Origin: Rotaria macrura
Taxonomy: Eukaryota; Rotifera; Eurotatoria; Philodinida; Philodinidae
Direction: 5' to 3'
Assembly: GCA_900239685.1 (NCBI GenBank)
Contig: OENT01000088.1
Coordinates: 124,001 to 188,000 of the forward strand
DNA length: 64,000 nucleotides
Shown: positions 1 to 12,400 of the stretch, piece after piece
Numbering within the stretch: the stretch's first letter is position 1
Layout of the letters: each line of letters starts with the position of its first letter
Program-made: the position numbers and the translations under genes
The notes under the pieces: model-generated
Databases searched by the model: none
What the model saw: only the letters and a program-made list of their open reading frames with translations
Told to the model about the DNA's origin: nothing

Positions 1-3000
1 ACAACTAGACGAGTGAAAGTAAAAGTCTAATAGAAATGCATTAATACTTATGAAGTATCTTACACATACATCTACTTCCTTATGGGGTTTAGGTACTTTT
101 CATATATATCAGAAATTGACGTGATTTTAAAATGCTCGTTGATATTAAAAACTATTGGTTACTTTAATTAATATTAAAGATAAATTATTAAAGAAGATAG
201 ACTTATGTCATAGTTGGTATATATATATATATATGTATGTATTAGTTTAGTAATAGTACTTTCAGTGTTTACTTTGGTTTATTTAATCTGATGAAATTTA
301 TAAATCATTAGATGCCATCACGTGTTCATATAATCATCTCACGAAGTATGCTCTAAACAATTTTCATTTCGGTACTTGTTAGAAGTTTGAGAGTTTGCGT
401 GTGTGTGGGATCGTAACATCGTTATAAAAATATATTTCAAATTTAATATGAATTTGCCGTCTGGGTAATGAGAACAAAAAATTAAAAAAATTATAGTTAT
501 TTTCATGTGGGGAAAATACTATAAAAAGTCAATGATTCATTAAAATTACATCTTATTTAGTGTTTGTGAATAGAGACATAATTGATGAAATGTATTTCTT
601 GTAATTTTTATGTACTATAGAAGAACGATGTCATTGTTTTCTTTTGTATTCTTTTTCTGTTGATGAGGAAAATACATAATACTAGACTATGACATGTTTC
701 CTTGAAAAGTAACTCGGTGTTTGCTTTTAAAGAAGCTTAGATATTGTTCGATAGATAATCTTTTTGACAAGTTAATAAAAAAAGAGTGGCATGCCTATTA
801 ATTTTTATAATGCAACAATAAATCGCAAAACATGACTAATTTCGATACCTGTTGAAAAATAGCCTTTACACTCACTGATTTGAACAGTTCACATGCCAGT
901 AAAGAATGTGAATAATTAATGGATAGTTCGTAGGAAGAAACTTACATAAACTAGACTAATTGTTTTTTTTCTTGCAAGAAAACTATGAGGCTTCCCTTCT
1001 TCATGACCGGATGCTTTGCTTCATTTTTCATTTAGTAATATCTCATTCGTAAAAATAAAAACGCATGAAAAGATCAAGATAATGATAAAAATTTTCTTCA
1101 TTACTCCTACATTTGACTGTCTAGTTACACAAAAGAGTCATCAATCTATATTATGGCCACTAATTATTTGAAGATTTAAACAAAACTAGCTTTTTTTTCT
1201 AGATACTTGTTGTGTTTGTAAGTGAAATCGCATTTCAACTGAAAATTAAAAATTAAAATTAAAGAAAGGACAGAAAGGTGATTCATAGAGCACTGTTTGA
1301 TCACAGTGGACGAGACAAATGAATGACGATGATGTCGTAGATGTATTCAAGAGCTGAATTATTCAAGCCGAGAAAACCGTTGACCGACTGATCAATCATG
1401 CTGAATGCGTCATAACGTTAAACATGACGAATGGAATGTGTGCCATCAATATTCTATACAAAACTTGAACTGCCATTATTTTTCTGGGTTCATATACTGA
1501 ATTGTTTGTGTAGACTGTTTAAAAAAATGATGATGTAGTCCCCAAAGAGTAATAAATAGGATAATTTTCAAATTTCGACTCTAATCTATGCACAGAGAGA
1601 CTTATTTTTTGTGTAATTATTCTATCACGCAAATTTCAAACATTTCACTATCGTGCATTTGCTAAGATTTTATTGTAGAAAAACAAGTGACTCTTACATT
1701 TTTGCTATACGCCAACTGAGGTGACATTTCTATTCTCAGATAACAACAAGTCAAAGACTTTTCAAAACTTTTACAGAAGTATATTTTTGTCAAGATTATT
1801 TTGTAGACAAATTTTGAAATCGAAGAGTGATACTTGACAATGAGTACGTTATTCATTCAACACTTATACTATGGCAGTCTAACTTTGACTCGCTAGTAAA
1901 CTAAGAGTCACAGTTCTGTTAATCATTTTCATCAATTATTCAGATCTACACAACGAAAGACGTGCGGACTCGATCACTATCTATCCATGGAAGAACTACA
2001 ATTGCAATTAAATGATATGATGTACGAAATTCACTTGATAGCTGATTAAAATTCGAAATAATCAACACAGATGAAATCTTCATGGCGTATAGAAAATTAT
2101 TGTTACTATCAAAAGCATCGTTATGTTTGACACAACTTCTACCGATATAGTTTCTCAACCATGCACTGATGGCAGATACTATTGATGTCATAATTCGACA
2201 ATAATACGAACAAAAGCACAAGTATGACACAATGTCCATCGATAAAATAAAAGATCTATGTCTTGACTTTTTATCAAACACTCATTGTCATCTGTAAAGA
2301 CAACAAAAATCCAATAGAAGTATAACAGATATTGTTTAGATCACATAATATAGTGTGAAGGTTTTTGGTATCTAAATTGAACATATTAAAGACAGTCAAC
2401 TTCAATCGTTTTATAATAGAATTGATTTTACAAAACGTCACGTCACGTCACGTCTCCTCCTACTCTTTACTTTATAATGGAAAAAGAAAATGATCTGATA
2501 ATAATGATATTAGCCGCTATTTTCTGTTGAATGCTGAAGGACACTGTACGAGTTTTCTTTCGTCCTATTCATGTTATCGTTACTACATGTACATGTTGTA
2601 TGGTACAATTTTTTTCTCTGTCTGCTCTCATTTTTTCTCCATATGTGTCTATTATACAATCTGTAAGCGTACAAATAGATGTGTGAATATCAACAGAAAG
2701 AAAGGATAAATAAGTACACAGTTTATGCAATAGAATACGACTGCATTGGCGACCGCCCAGAGATGGAAAAAATTAGTTGTGTTTTCTGCACAATTTTTCT
2801 ATAGGACAAAAATTGTGGAGAAGAAGGACGCTAGTTTCATTGGTAAGACCGATAAGCAAACATAGATATATTGGAATGGAATAGATCTGGAAGATATATA
2901 GCGACGCAAATACTCTTTCTTCCTTCTCTTGTTGTGCATAATTGTACCGTTTTTATTCTTACTTGTTACTCTCCGTCTTCCTCCTCTATCCTTCTGACAC

Positions 3001-3167
3001 ACTCTCTCTCTCTCTATTTTCCCGTAACTTGGCTCGGGACTTGTCAATATATCGTCGTGTTTCTTCTGTACAACCGCAAACGAACATAATTGTATCTGCA
3101 ACAACAGCGGTAGCATCAGTGAGAAAGAACAAACATAATATTAACTACTTCAACGTATTAATAATAC
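1..3167. other. Gene-free flank
   Basis: I see no convincing gene here. Open frames are short, lack recognisable domains and are interrupted by stops on both strands. The DNA is A/T-rich with small TA microsatellites (around 219-234). The right end should hold the promoter and 5' UTR of the IGFBP-like gene that starts at 3168. A minus-strand frame at 1946-2281 has hydrophobic patches but no family signature I can defend. Confidence 0.55.
2435..2454. promoter_or_regulatory. Four tandem ACGTC units (CRE-like half sites)
   Basis: The pentamer ACGTC is repeated four times head to tail with no spacing, creating overlapping TCACGTC/GACGTGA words. ACGTCA is the half site of CRE/ATF-type bZIP factors, and CACGTC is close to an E-box. 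The array lies about 0.7 kb upstream of the start codon of the IGFBP-like gene, so it could be one of its upstream elements. It could also be a chance 5-bp microsatellite. Confidence 0.35.
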
Positions 3168-5206
3168 ATGATGGCCACTGTTCGTCTTTTAACATTACTT
3201 GCCCTAAGTATCTACTGTACAATAGTTTTAGCACAAAATAAGGCATGTGAACAGTGCGATCTTAGTAAATGCCCGCTGGTAATTCTAAATAGAAGTTGTC
3301 TAGATTTCTATTTTTCATCAAAAGGATTGTATAAATATTTGTAGACCTTGGACAAGGAATGTCTTGCCGGATTGACACTCGACAGATGTGGTTGTTGTCA
3401 AGTTTGCGCTCAACGCGAGGTTAAAAAATCTAACCCTTATAGACAACATCTGTACGCATTCATTTCATATTTAGAGTGAACTTTGCAATCACCCAGATGT
3501 TCCATCAAGTAAACAATATGAGTCATGTGGTGAAAATCTTCAATGCAAGTAAGTCTATTCTAATAGCAATTGAAACTTTGTTGAATTAGTAGAACTGACG
3601 AAGTAACCACCTAAACTGAATAGCTTCCTTGTAGCTTAATTTATATCAAGAGCAGCACTCTGGATAAAACTAGCTGTTTTCTGACAGCAGTTAATTTTCG
3701 TGAGATTTTCTTGCGAAATCATGATCATTGTATTGAATTTTAAAATTAAACTTACGAATAAACTAAAAAATATCAAAAGTAAGATTTATATATAAAAAAA
3801 ACTAGACTTGCGGATACACCAAATGACTCATACAGTATTAGAAAAATTTCATCCAACAACACTACTGTCGTTCATTTGTTGATATAAAATTTTTAAACCC
3901 ATGTACTATTCACGTGTCGCTAATTTGATAGAAAGTTCGATTTTATTTCAATATCTAATATCATAGCATTAGAAGAACACGTAGACTTTCCCAGTGAAAC
4001 TTCCACGATAATCTATTAGCCATGAGAATTATTTTCAGAGCGATATTAAAGATAAAACATGAATTGATTTAGAGCAGAAATAGCTAAATATGAATAGAAA
4101 AATTCAGGGAAATCATGATGGGTCGAAATTAAAAATCTATCAGAATGAAGTACGTCTAGACGTTTGCTTGTTTCAGCAGGATTTCTTCGTAGATACTATA
4201 TGAGTTCAAATAGTAGGTCTGATTCTTGATGCTTCTCTCCTTAATCTAGAATAGTTCTTGTTTGCAAAATTCGAATTCAAAGTATTCTAGTATACTATGA
4301 TGCAATAAACTATTGAATTAGAAATTCATTTTATTGTGTCATATCATCATTTCAGTTGTTCGTATCCCTTTATGTATGTATATATATATATATATATATA
4401 TGCATATAAGTTTTTGTCGTATAGACTTCGTACGAATAGCCGTGGCGCACCTCGTGAAGCTCGATGTGAATGCAATGATCAAACTGAAATGTGTGGGTAA
4501 GTTTAGTGTCGTAGATTTCTTGAATGAAATTTCGAGAGTTTCTTTTCCAAATAAAAAAAAACAAAACAGTTCGGATGGCAAAACCTATCGTAACTACTGT
4601 CATTTGATGGAATCAAGCAGACTTGCTAAAATCGAACAAAAACAAAATATATTAGTCCTCAAACGTAAACCATGCGATTCAGGTATGTAGTAATTCTGTT
4701 TTATTAATTTTTTCTTGATTGTGTTATTTTGTTTTCAAGCACCTGAAATAACATTACCGCCTGTCAGTGTTGCCAACAAAACAGGAAGTAATGTATTTTT
4801 AACATGCGAAGCTGCTGGTGTTCCATTACCTGTTGTTGAATGGGTTTATGCAACACCAAACGGAAAACAAATAGTTTATCCAAGTGAATATACACATATA
4901 TTTTTATATCACATAAAAAATATCATACTATTAATTTATGTAGCTGACGATGATCGTATCTCAACATTAGTTCGAGGTGGACCCAACGCTCATGTTCTTA
5001 CATCATGGCTTCAAATTCAATCTTTACAACGAAATGATCAAGGTACATATACATGTGTTGCAAGCAATAGCTTGGGCAGAGTTGAAAAGTCATGTTTCGT
5101 CAAAGTTGAACGTAAGTCAAACAACTTAAATGCTGTTTAAAACTATTATTATTATTATTATTATCATAATGATAATTATGATTATTTAGCTGGTCGTGAT
5201 CTTTAA
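3168..5206 (+). CDS. Secreted IGFBP-Kazal-Ig protein (IGFBP7/IGFBPL1/KAZALD1-like)
   Basis: Eight exons: 3168-3278, 3345-3419, 3475-3548, 4425-4496, 4570-4682, 4740-4883, 4944-5111 and 5190-5206. All join in phase to give 257 aa. The protein starts with a signal peptide (residues 1-22). A cysteine-rich IGFBP N-terminal module follows, with the hallmark CGCC at about residues 52-55. Next is a Kazal module (CECNDQTEMCGSDGKTYRNY start) and one C-terminal Ig domain with the LTCEA ... GTYTCVAS cysteine pair. Module order and length match IGFBP7, IGFBPL1 and KAZALD1 (about 280-300 aa). Those are secreted extracellular-matrix proteins that modulate growth factors. I cannot tell which of the three is the true orthologue. 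The start has two adjacent Met codons, and the first is used here. Intron 3 is unusually long (876 bp) compared with the others (55-73 bp). An AATAAA lies shortly after the stop, near 5251. Confidence 0.88.
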
Positions 5207-5575
5207 GCGAATGAACAATGGACTTGATTATTTAATCTCTAGACTTGAATAATAAAACAAAACAAAACAACCAATTATATCCATATCAGCTGATTTCTTT
5301 GCAGTCTGTTGCTTGTTTTCTTTTTCTTTCTTGTCAATCAACGTGTGCTTGAGTAGAATATTAGAGTATTCGAGAAAACATTTTTTTTTTGTATTATTCA
5401 AGAGTTCTTCTTTTTTTTGTTGTTCATGTCTTTTAAACATATACAGTTCATTTAATTAATTCATCATTTTCCTTTATTGAAATATGTGGCAAAAGAAAGA
5501 AAAGGTGTACTCTTCATATAAATATAGTCATTATTCTATGCATGAAATGAATCACAGTTGTAGAAAAATACGTCA

Positions 5576-8054
5576 TTAATCACTATCACCAGAAGATGTT
5601 TTTACCTTTGCCGAAGATCTTAGATTTTGCTCTTCAGTTCTTTTTGATGGCATGGTTGATGATGCTGGTCTAATAGCACGACAAGATTTTGGTGGCGTCT
5701 CTTTTCTATTTCGATAATCTATTAAGGTTTTAGCATATTGTCGTATGGCACGACGTTCTTCTTGACTTTTTAGTGTTTCGAGCCAATAATCTTTGCATGA
5801 ACGAAGACAGTTTTCTATTGTGCCTTCTGCTATACTTTCTCGTAAAATCTGTTCAAGAAAAGGAAATTTTAAATGTTCGTAACCAAGTTCACCCAAGCAT
5901 TTTAAAATACGCTACAGGAAATAAACCAATAATACAGTGTAATACAATATATAATTTTTAAAAAAAAATATTATTCTCAAAAACTTACAGTTATACGTAA
6001 ATAATTATGAGCTGCTCGATTCAAATTAGAGAAGCGTTCTTTACACTTAGTAGAGCGAGTTATTTTGCCTGTTGCTTCATCGACTAATTGAAATCCATAA
6101 AAATCCAGCCTAGAAAAGTAAGTATTGGCTAACAATGCTAGTTCATAAAAAAGGAAGGAATACAGATGAATCAGAGCCAGGTTAACTAAACTGCTAGCAT
6201 TCAATGATATATTTAAAATCTTTATGATTTCAAATAGTTTCACCGAGATGTAGGAGGACATACATCATGATCGTAAAATTCGTATCATAATTCATTAGAA
6301 ATAATATCAATCTATTTTAAAGCTTTTCTTGATCCCAAAACACAGGAAATGATTCAATAAAAAACGCTACTAGCAATTGACGTCTATCACTTTAAGTTTC
6401 ATTGTAATTACCGTTAATTTCAAGTCATAAGTATAATCAGTAGTAAAAATACTAATCAGTGAGTGTATAATGAGGATAAACAAAACTTATTTAAAAATTT
6501 CAACACAAAACTAAAATTCTAATTTTTGTATGAAAAGAATGAAACCAATTGTTAAACTTACATGAGTCGATAAGATTTTAATATTCGTTTTCGTGCTTCT
6601 TCATCCTTTTTAATTGATTCAATTTCATGCTTTTGCAAGGGTTGAGCAGACATATTAAGACCTTGCTCTTGTATTGGAAATAACCATTGAATATACCCAT
6701 GGTGCATTTCTAATTTACGATAATCACCAAACCAATCGTTGTGTATAACATCAATCAAATCTCCATTCGGATACGATGAAATTCGATTCGTATAAAATTT
6801 ATAGTTATCAGTCAATTTTAAGTTGTCGCGCACATCGGGGTAACCAGCACGATATTCCATTATATCACGTTTAGCCCACGATGATTGCCACGAAACTTCT
6901 TCGTCATCGGAATCATCAAAATGAAGATTAATTTTTGGGTGAATTCCTGTTGATCGTGTCACGCGACCAGATGCATTTTCAGTAGGTTTATCTTCATCTT
7001 CATCATCATCATTTTTCATTTGAGAAGTAGCATTGGTGTTTGATCGATTATTTGCATCATTATCTGTTTCCATTTCCTGAAAATAGAGCAAAACTATAAG
7101 AGGTACGAAAACTATTTATTGACTAAGTTACTTTGTGTTCGCTAGTCAGTTCTTTAGCGTTCTCATCGCTTTTCTTTGATTCTCTGGACTTATCATCTGC
7201 CTTTTGTTCTTTCAGGGATTCTAAAAAGTTCCAATAAATATAAATACCAATGAATGTAAAAAAGAATCGTGTACCATCATCATGACCATGTGATGTCCCT
7301 GGTTTCGACGATGCACAACCTGTCAATGAAGGAAAAATATGTCTTCAATATCAATCGGAACACACAAAAAATAATTTTTAAAAGGAAATTATGAGTGATC
7401 ACATAATAAACTATCAATTGTAGAAAGCAGAGTACGTAAATGCAAAGTTATATTCTTCTAAATGTAATACCTGGAGGTATTTCACAATTCATTCATCAAT
7501 ATTGAAATGTACGACTAGTTGCTATTCAAGCGTTGTTTATGATGATACGCAAATATAAAAAACTCCTTTTACTAAAATCTATATAATCATTTTTCAAAGC
7601 TGTTTTCCAATAACGATCACTTTCATCGGCTCTAGTTATATTCAAATAGACTCGCACAATTATTTGCTATTTCATATGAAAAGTGAATCAAATTTTGGAA
7701 AGATACTGACTCATGTAATAGAATAATCTCACATGCTATTTACTCGTCAAAAATGTTTATGCAACAATTACTTCATCTCTTGAGCAACGCCAAGAATATA
7801 TTAACAAATAGATAATACAAAAGTAAGGAAACAATCAAAAGTTGTATACCCATATCGGACTGTGTTGATTCTAAACATCTGATAAAATTCAGCAACAGTT
7901 ATATTATTAAAATGATTAGCGAACCTTCAGATGCTTTAGGTTCGTCTGGTAGTATCTTCTGTTCACCTCCAGGTATATGTTCGTCACCTTTCAGAGATCC
8001 GTCCACGGCACAGTTGGAACAATCCATAGCATTATTTGAATCTCCATTATCCAT
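5576..8054 (-). CDS. OGFr-domain protein (opioid growth factor receptor-like)
   Basis: Six exons, read on the minus strand: 8054-7925, 7319-7275, 7220-7132, 7076-6562, 6109-5989 and 5911-5576. Phases close exactly and give 411 aa. An acidic, low-complexity N-terminal part is followed by the conserved OGFr domain, recognisable from YRAGYPDVRDNL, FYTNRISSYPNG, HNDWFGDYRKLE, HHGYIQWLFP, HEIESIKKDEEARKRILKSY, LDFYGFQLVDEATGKI and NYLRITRILKCLGELGYEHL. In vertebrates OGFR is a nuclear-envelope protein that binds Met-enkephalin and slows cell growth. The role of the domain in invertebrates is unknown. No ligand-binding claim can be made from sequence. The C-terminal repeats of human OGFR are missing, which is usual outside mammals. 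The gene lies 261 bp downstream of the NIT2 stop on the same strand. Confidence 0.9.
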
Positions 8055-8092
8055 AAAATATCTATCTGAAACAAGACAAAAACAAACAATCG
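8054..8092 (-). promoter_or_regulatory. Orphan splice acceptor before the OGFr start codon
   Basis: Read on the minus strand, a long T-rich tract runs into TTTCAG (AG at 8067-8066), 11 bases before the ATG at 8054. No matching 5' exon is evident in the 261-bp gap to NIT2. It is either the 3' end of a 5'-UTR intron or a spliced-leader trans-splice site. Bdelloid rotifers are known to use the latter. Confidence 0.5.
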
Positions 8093-8315
8093 AACATAAT
8101 TTTGGAAGTGATTCGTTCGATGGTTAAAAAGAATGCTCGAATCATAACTAAAAAAAACGTTTCTAAATCATAGACCTTATTTCCCACAATGATGCTCATT
8201 TAAAACAACTAAATAAAATAAAATGGAGCAAATCAGTGATCAAAATAGTAAAACAAATCATAAAAGGTAATTCTTTGGCATTCAAATTGAATGGTTTCAC
8301 TGTACGATTTCACGT

Positions 8316-9161
8316 TTAGTTATCTTTTTTCTTATCAATCAATGTATAGACATCATTTCGTTGTTGGGATAAATATGGTAATTGTGTTCTGATTGTATTC
8401 AAATGTTCAAGATCGATTTCACCATAAATAATTTCTTCCGCCATTTCACACTTACTAACTACTGTTCCCCATGGATCAACTAGTGTTGTATGTCCCCATG
8501 ATTTATATTCGGCTTTTTCATCATGTGCTGGACTGATACCAGCAACATACATTTGATTATCAAGTGCACGTGCACGCAATAACAACTCCCAATGTACGGG
8601 ACCTGTTGTCATATTGAACGCACCTGGATAAAGTAACATATGACATTGACGATTTGTATATAACGATGCTAATAATGGAAAACGAAGATCATAACAAATG
8701 GCTAGACCAATACGATATTTTTCATCGACATCAAATGTAAATAATTGTTGACCGGGTGATAGTGCGTCACTCTCTTTGAAAGTTATTTTGCCTGGAATAT
8801 CGATATCAAATAAATGTATTTTACGAAATTTTCCCAATAATTTTCCGTTAGGATCGAATATAGTTGATGTATTATAAAGTTTTTCACCATCACGTTCAGG
8901 TATTGAACCACCAACTAGGTATGTGTTGGTTTGCCGCGCACACGTACTCAATGCTTCCGTTGTTTCACCATCGGGTATTGTTTCAGCATATTGAGAAAAG
9001 TATTTAACACCATAAGGACTATTCCATATTTCAGGTAAAACGACGAGACGTGCGCCATTCGATGCAGCTTGACGGATTAATTCACAAGCTCTACTAATAT
9101 TCTGTTGTTTAGATGACGAACCGAGAAATTGTATAAGAGCAATTTTTAACTTTGACGCCAT
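8316..9161 (-). CDS. NIT2: Omega-amidase NIT2 (nitrilase superfamily)
   Basis: A single exon of 281 aa, the usual NIT2 length. Omega-amidase hydrolyses alpha-ketoglutaramate and alpha-ketosuccinamate, the products of glutamine and asparagine transamination, to the keto acids plus ammonia. It acts in the cytosol and mitochondria. The nitrilase catalytic triad is intact: Glu44 in VLPEIWNSPYG, Lys114 in GKFRKIHLFDIDIPG and Cys156 in GLAICYDLRFP. Family motifs GGSIPE, YNTS and GHTTLVDPWG are present. The start at 9161 aligns with the family N-terminus (MASKLKIALIQ). The gene is divergent from EDRF1 with 246 bp between start codons. It is followed on the same strand by the OGFr gene, a possible dicistronic arrangement. 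Confidence 0.96.
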   Translation of the reverse strand: MASKLKIALIQFLGSSSKQQNISRACELIRQAASNGARLVVLPEIWNSPYGVKYFSQYAETIPDGETTEALSTCARQTNTYLVGGSIPERDGEKLYNTSTIFDPNGKLLGKFRKIHLFDIDIPGKITFKESDALSPGQQLFTFDVDEKYRIGLAICYDLRFPLLASLYTNRQCHMLLYPGAFNMTTGPVHWELLLRARALDNQMYVAGISPAHDEKAEYKSWGHTTLVDPWGTVVSKCEMAEEIIYGEIDLEHLNTIRTQLPYLSQQRNDVYTLIDKKKDN

Positions 9162-9407
9162 TTTGATTTTTCTTTCTTTATAAATATATTGAGTAATACA
9201 GTGTACACTGAAGTACTTTTCTTTCTATCTACTACAACCATATGTTTCGTGACATCTAGCCGTTTTGATGATTGGTACATAAATTGACGTGTTAGATTCA
9301 TATTTGTTTGGTACGTACGTACGTAAGTATAAGTAATAAAATCGAGTGGCAAGAAAACGAAACAAAGTTTCATTTGGGATTTTTAGCTACACGACATTGA
9401 TTGCATC
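9162..9407. promoter_or_regulatory. Shared NIT2/EDRF1 divergent promoter
   Basis: This is the whole 246-bp interval between the divergent NIT2 and EDRF1 start codons, so promoter elements of both genes must overlap here. It contains a perfect 14-bp palindrome, TACGTACGTACGTA (9312-9325), near its centre. A T-rich splice acceptor (TTTTTAG, near 9385) lies about 20 bases before the EDRF1 ATG. No clear TATA box was seen. Confidence 0.5.
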
Positions 9408-12400
9408 ATGGATCAAGCTTCATCATCAAGTCTTGTTTCCATTAATCAGCCAACAACAGTACCATATATAAAATGTAACTTTCTAGATAAGGATACAGGT
9501 AATGCTATTATGAAATTTTTCTTACATTTTAAAGTTAATCGAGTAGATAATTTGTAGATCTTGATGAAAATCCTGTATGGAATAATGAAATTGCTTTACT
9601 ATTATCTTACTGGCTTCAACAACGAGCAAATCATGACGACATATTTGGAAGGTTCGTGAAACGAATGTGGAAAAGAAAAAGAAAACTATCGTGTAAAGTT
9701 TTCCTTAGTTGATTAATTATACGAAATATTAACATTTCAGAGAAACAAATACAAATTAAATCCTATGCTATTGATATGAACTCGAATATTCTTTATTTGA
9801 AAAAAAATGATTATCTTGATTTTTCTTCGACATTTTCAATTTTGAAGATAACTCCAAACCAATCTTTCCATCTTAAATATTTCAATTTGTTAATCAAACT
9901 GAAGAAATTTCGAGTCCATCGTCAAATTTTATTCTCGAAGGTTCTCTCCCTTACAATATTATTTCATAAAAAAATCCTATGTTTTGTTCTAGAATATTCT
10001 AGAAGGAAATTGATTCTAAAAATAACTTCTTTGTGTGTCTGCCGTTTTTACCAAGAGTTAGAAGGTGCAAGAAAGTCCAGCTCAATTTTTTGACTCTAGT
10101 TTTAATATTTAATGCTCTGTATTGTCAAGAACAGTGACTTTTAGTACTAATTCTGAGCACCTGGATACATTTCATAGAAATTAACTTTTATTTTAATTTT
10201 AGTCTTCGTTCAGCCAATGCACATACGGATAGTTTGGGTGAAGTTGATGTGATATCAGATGCTGAGGTTTGTTTGTTCACTCTCGTTTTCAAACGAAGAA
10301 AAACGATTTTTATATTTCTATCTATTTAAAATAGCACATCAAGAAATTACTTAAAGTTCCGTTTAATAAACATAGTCAAATATCAATGATAGTACATCGG
10401 TTGGGAAGAACAATACTTCTCGATGAATTTGATGTTCATTCACATTTGCTACGTCTTGAAAAAGTAATTTATTAATTATCATTAGTATATTTCTTTTCTT
10501 TACATTATCAAAACATAATTTTTATTTAGAATGAATGGACATGGTTTCGAGACTTTTTCATTGATACAATTTTACGTAATATATCTGTTAAACAATTATA
10601 TAAAAAAAATAAAACACGCGATGAACTTATACGAAAAGATCGCTTGGTGAAATTTTTATGTCAAAGGTATTTAGTTTTTCATGATTATTTTCTTTACATC
10701 ATATGCAATTATAGTGTTGAATTACCTCAATTAACACGTTCAACTTCTAATAATGATGATTTGCAATCAAGTGAATCGCCAACAACTACAACTAATGAAT
10801 CAACAACGACGACAGCTGCAGCACTTCTTCAACAAATAAAAGATCTGGTTAATGCAAATACTAATGTTGACGATGAAAATGATGAAAAGAAAAATAAAAA
10901 TTTCAATGCATCACCATTTCAACGAACTGTTAATTGGACATTTGAAAATATGAAAATGTTAATTGGTTCCGATTTACCGATTTTTGGTGATGAACAACAT
11001 CCAGCCGTTAGCCTTCGTCTAAGGTATGATGAGAAGAATTTGAAATCATTCAAAAAAGATAGCTTTCTTCCATTTCAATAAGAAAGATTTTCGTTTGATG
11101 TATATTCTTAATATATAATTGATAGTGTTGTGAAGGTCTGATCATGTATTCTTATTAGGAAATTTTCTTAGAAATAGAAAGAAATCATCTGGATGATATT
11201 TCTACGAGAAGCCAAAATATTTCTAATATGTCTAATTGAAACTATGACGGTTTAACTATGTTATCGAATAGCACTGAAGTCTTTAAAATGTGGAAAAATA
11301 ATTTCCCATTTAGGTGACTGCTACATCGATGATCTCTGATATCAAGCTATTGATCACATACAATATAATTTTAATGAATCTCCACTAGGAAAATCCATAG
11401 ACGATATACTATGCATGAGTTTATGTAATCGTAAAAATGACTTGAACGTAACTCGTTTTCACCATTTAGTTATATTTTATCAATGCCATACGTAATCATT
11501 CGATAGAATAATCGTTTTTCTATAAAATGCTTGTATTGCTTCGCTAGAACTTATTTACTCGGCTGAGTAAAATGAAAACGATCAGAATCGTCACAGTATT
11601 ATAGACATGATAGTGTAGGAGTTGTTCATGCAACTTATTAAATCGAATTTCAAATATGGCACTGAATATCTCGTTGGTTAAATAGATATTTTCGAAAAAG
11701 ACTCATCTTATGTGATTCAAATTGAACGTAATATTCGATACGAGTTTGAAATTTTTTCATTCTTCTAATAAATAATAGTAGCGATATGCAAAACATCATA
11801 GTATCAGGGAACATATGAAGTTTTCCATTCATCCTAGCTCAATATTGAACTTGTAGGACCGGTTTCGATAAGAACAGCAGACTACTTATAACTCATTAAT
11901 AGGTAATTGTAATGTATAGGAAATCGCAATTAGATTGTTTAATATTAGTTTCTCTGTGTTCTTTTATCTTGAACGAACGAGAGAAGGAGAAGTCGAACAG
12001 CCAACTTCAGAGATTGGTAGAGCATCAAACAAGTTTTTGTTTTAAGTATAGCTAAATATGTGAATCAAAATCGCTGTCTCATCTATTACTTTAATGGAAG
12101 AACTTCAATACCTTGTCAGTGTCATTAGGCAAAAGTTAGACTTTCTTTTTTTTCTATTCTAAGCACACGAATAACTGTGAGGTTTCGATAAATCTTTTTA
12201 TATTCTATTAAAGTAATGCTATTGAATAGTTGTACACACGAAGTATATCTCTTCTTATTTTTATTTTGAATGAGTAAATTTATTCTATAATTTCAGAGAT
12301 ATGAACAAACCAATAAATGTATTAACTGGTATTGACTCTTGGCTTGATAATTTAATGTGTAATGTTCCTGAATTAGCAATGTGTTATCATGTGGATGGAA

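Noticed and set aside
1946-2281. Minus-strand 111-codon frame with hydrophobic stretches, possible receptor fragment
   Set aside because: No conserved motif, no second exon with matching phase, composition typical of A/T-rich chance frames.
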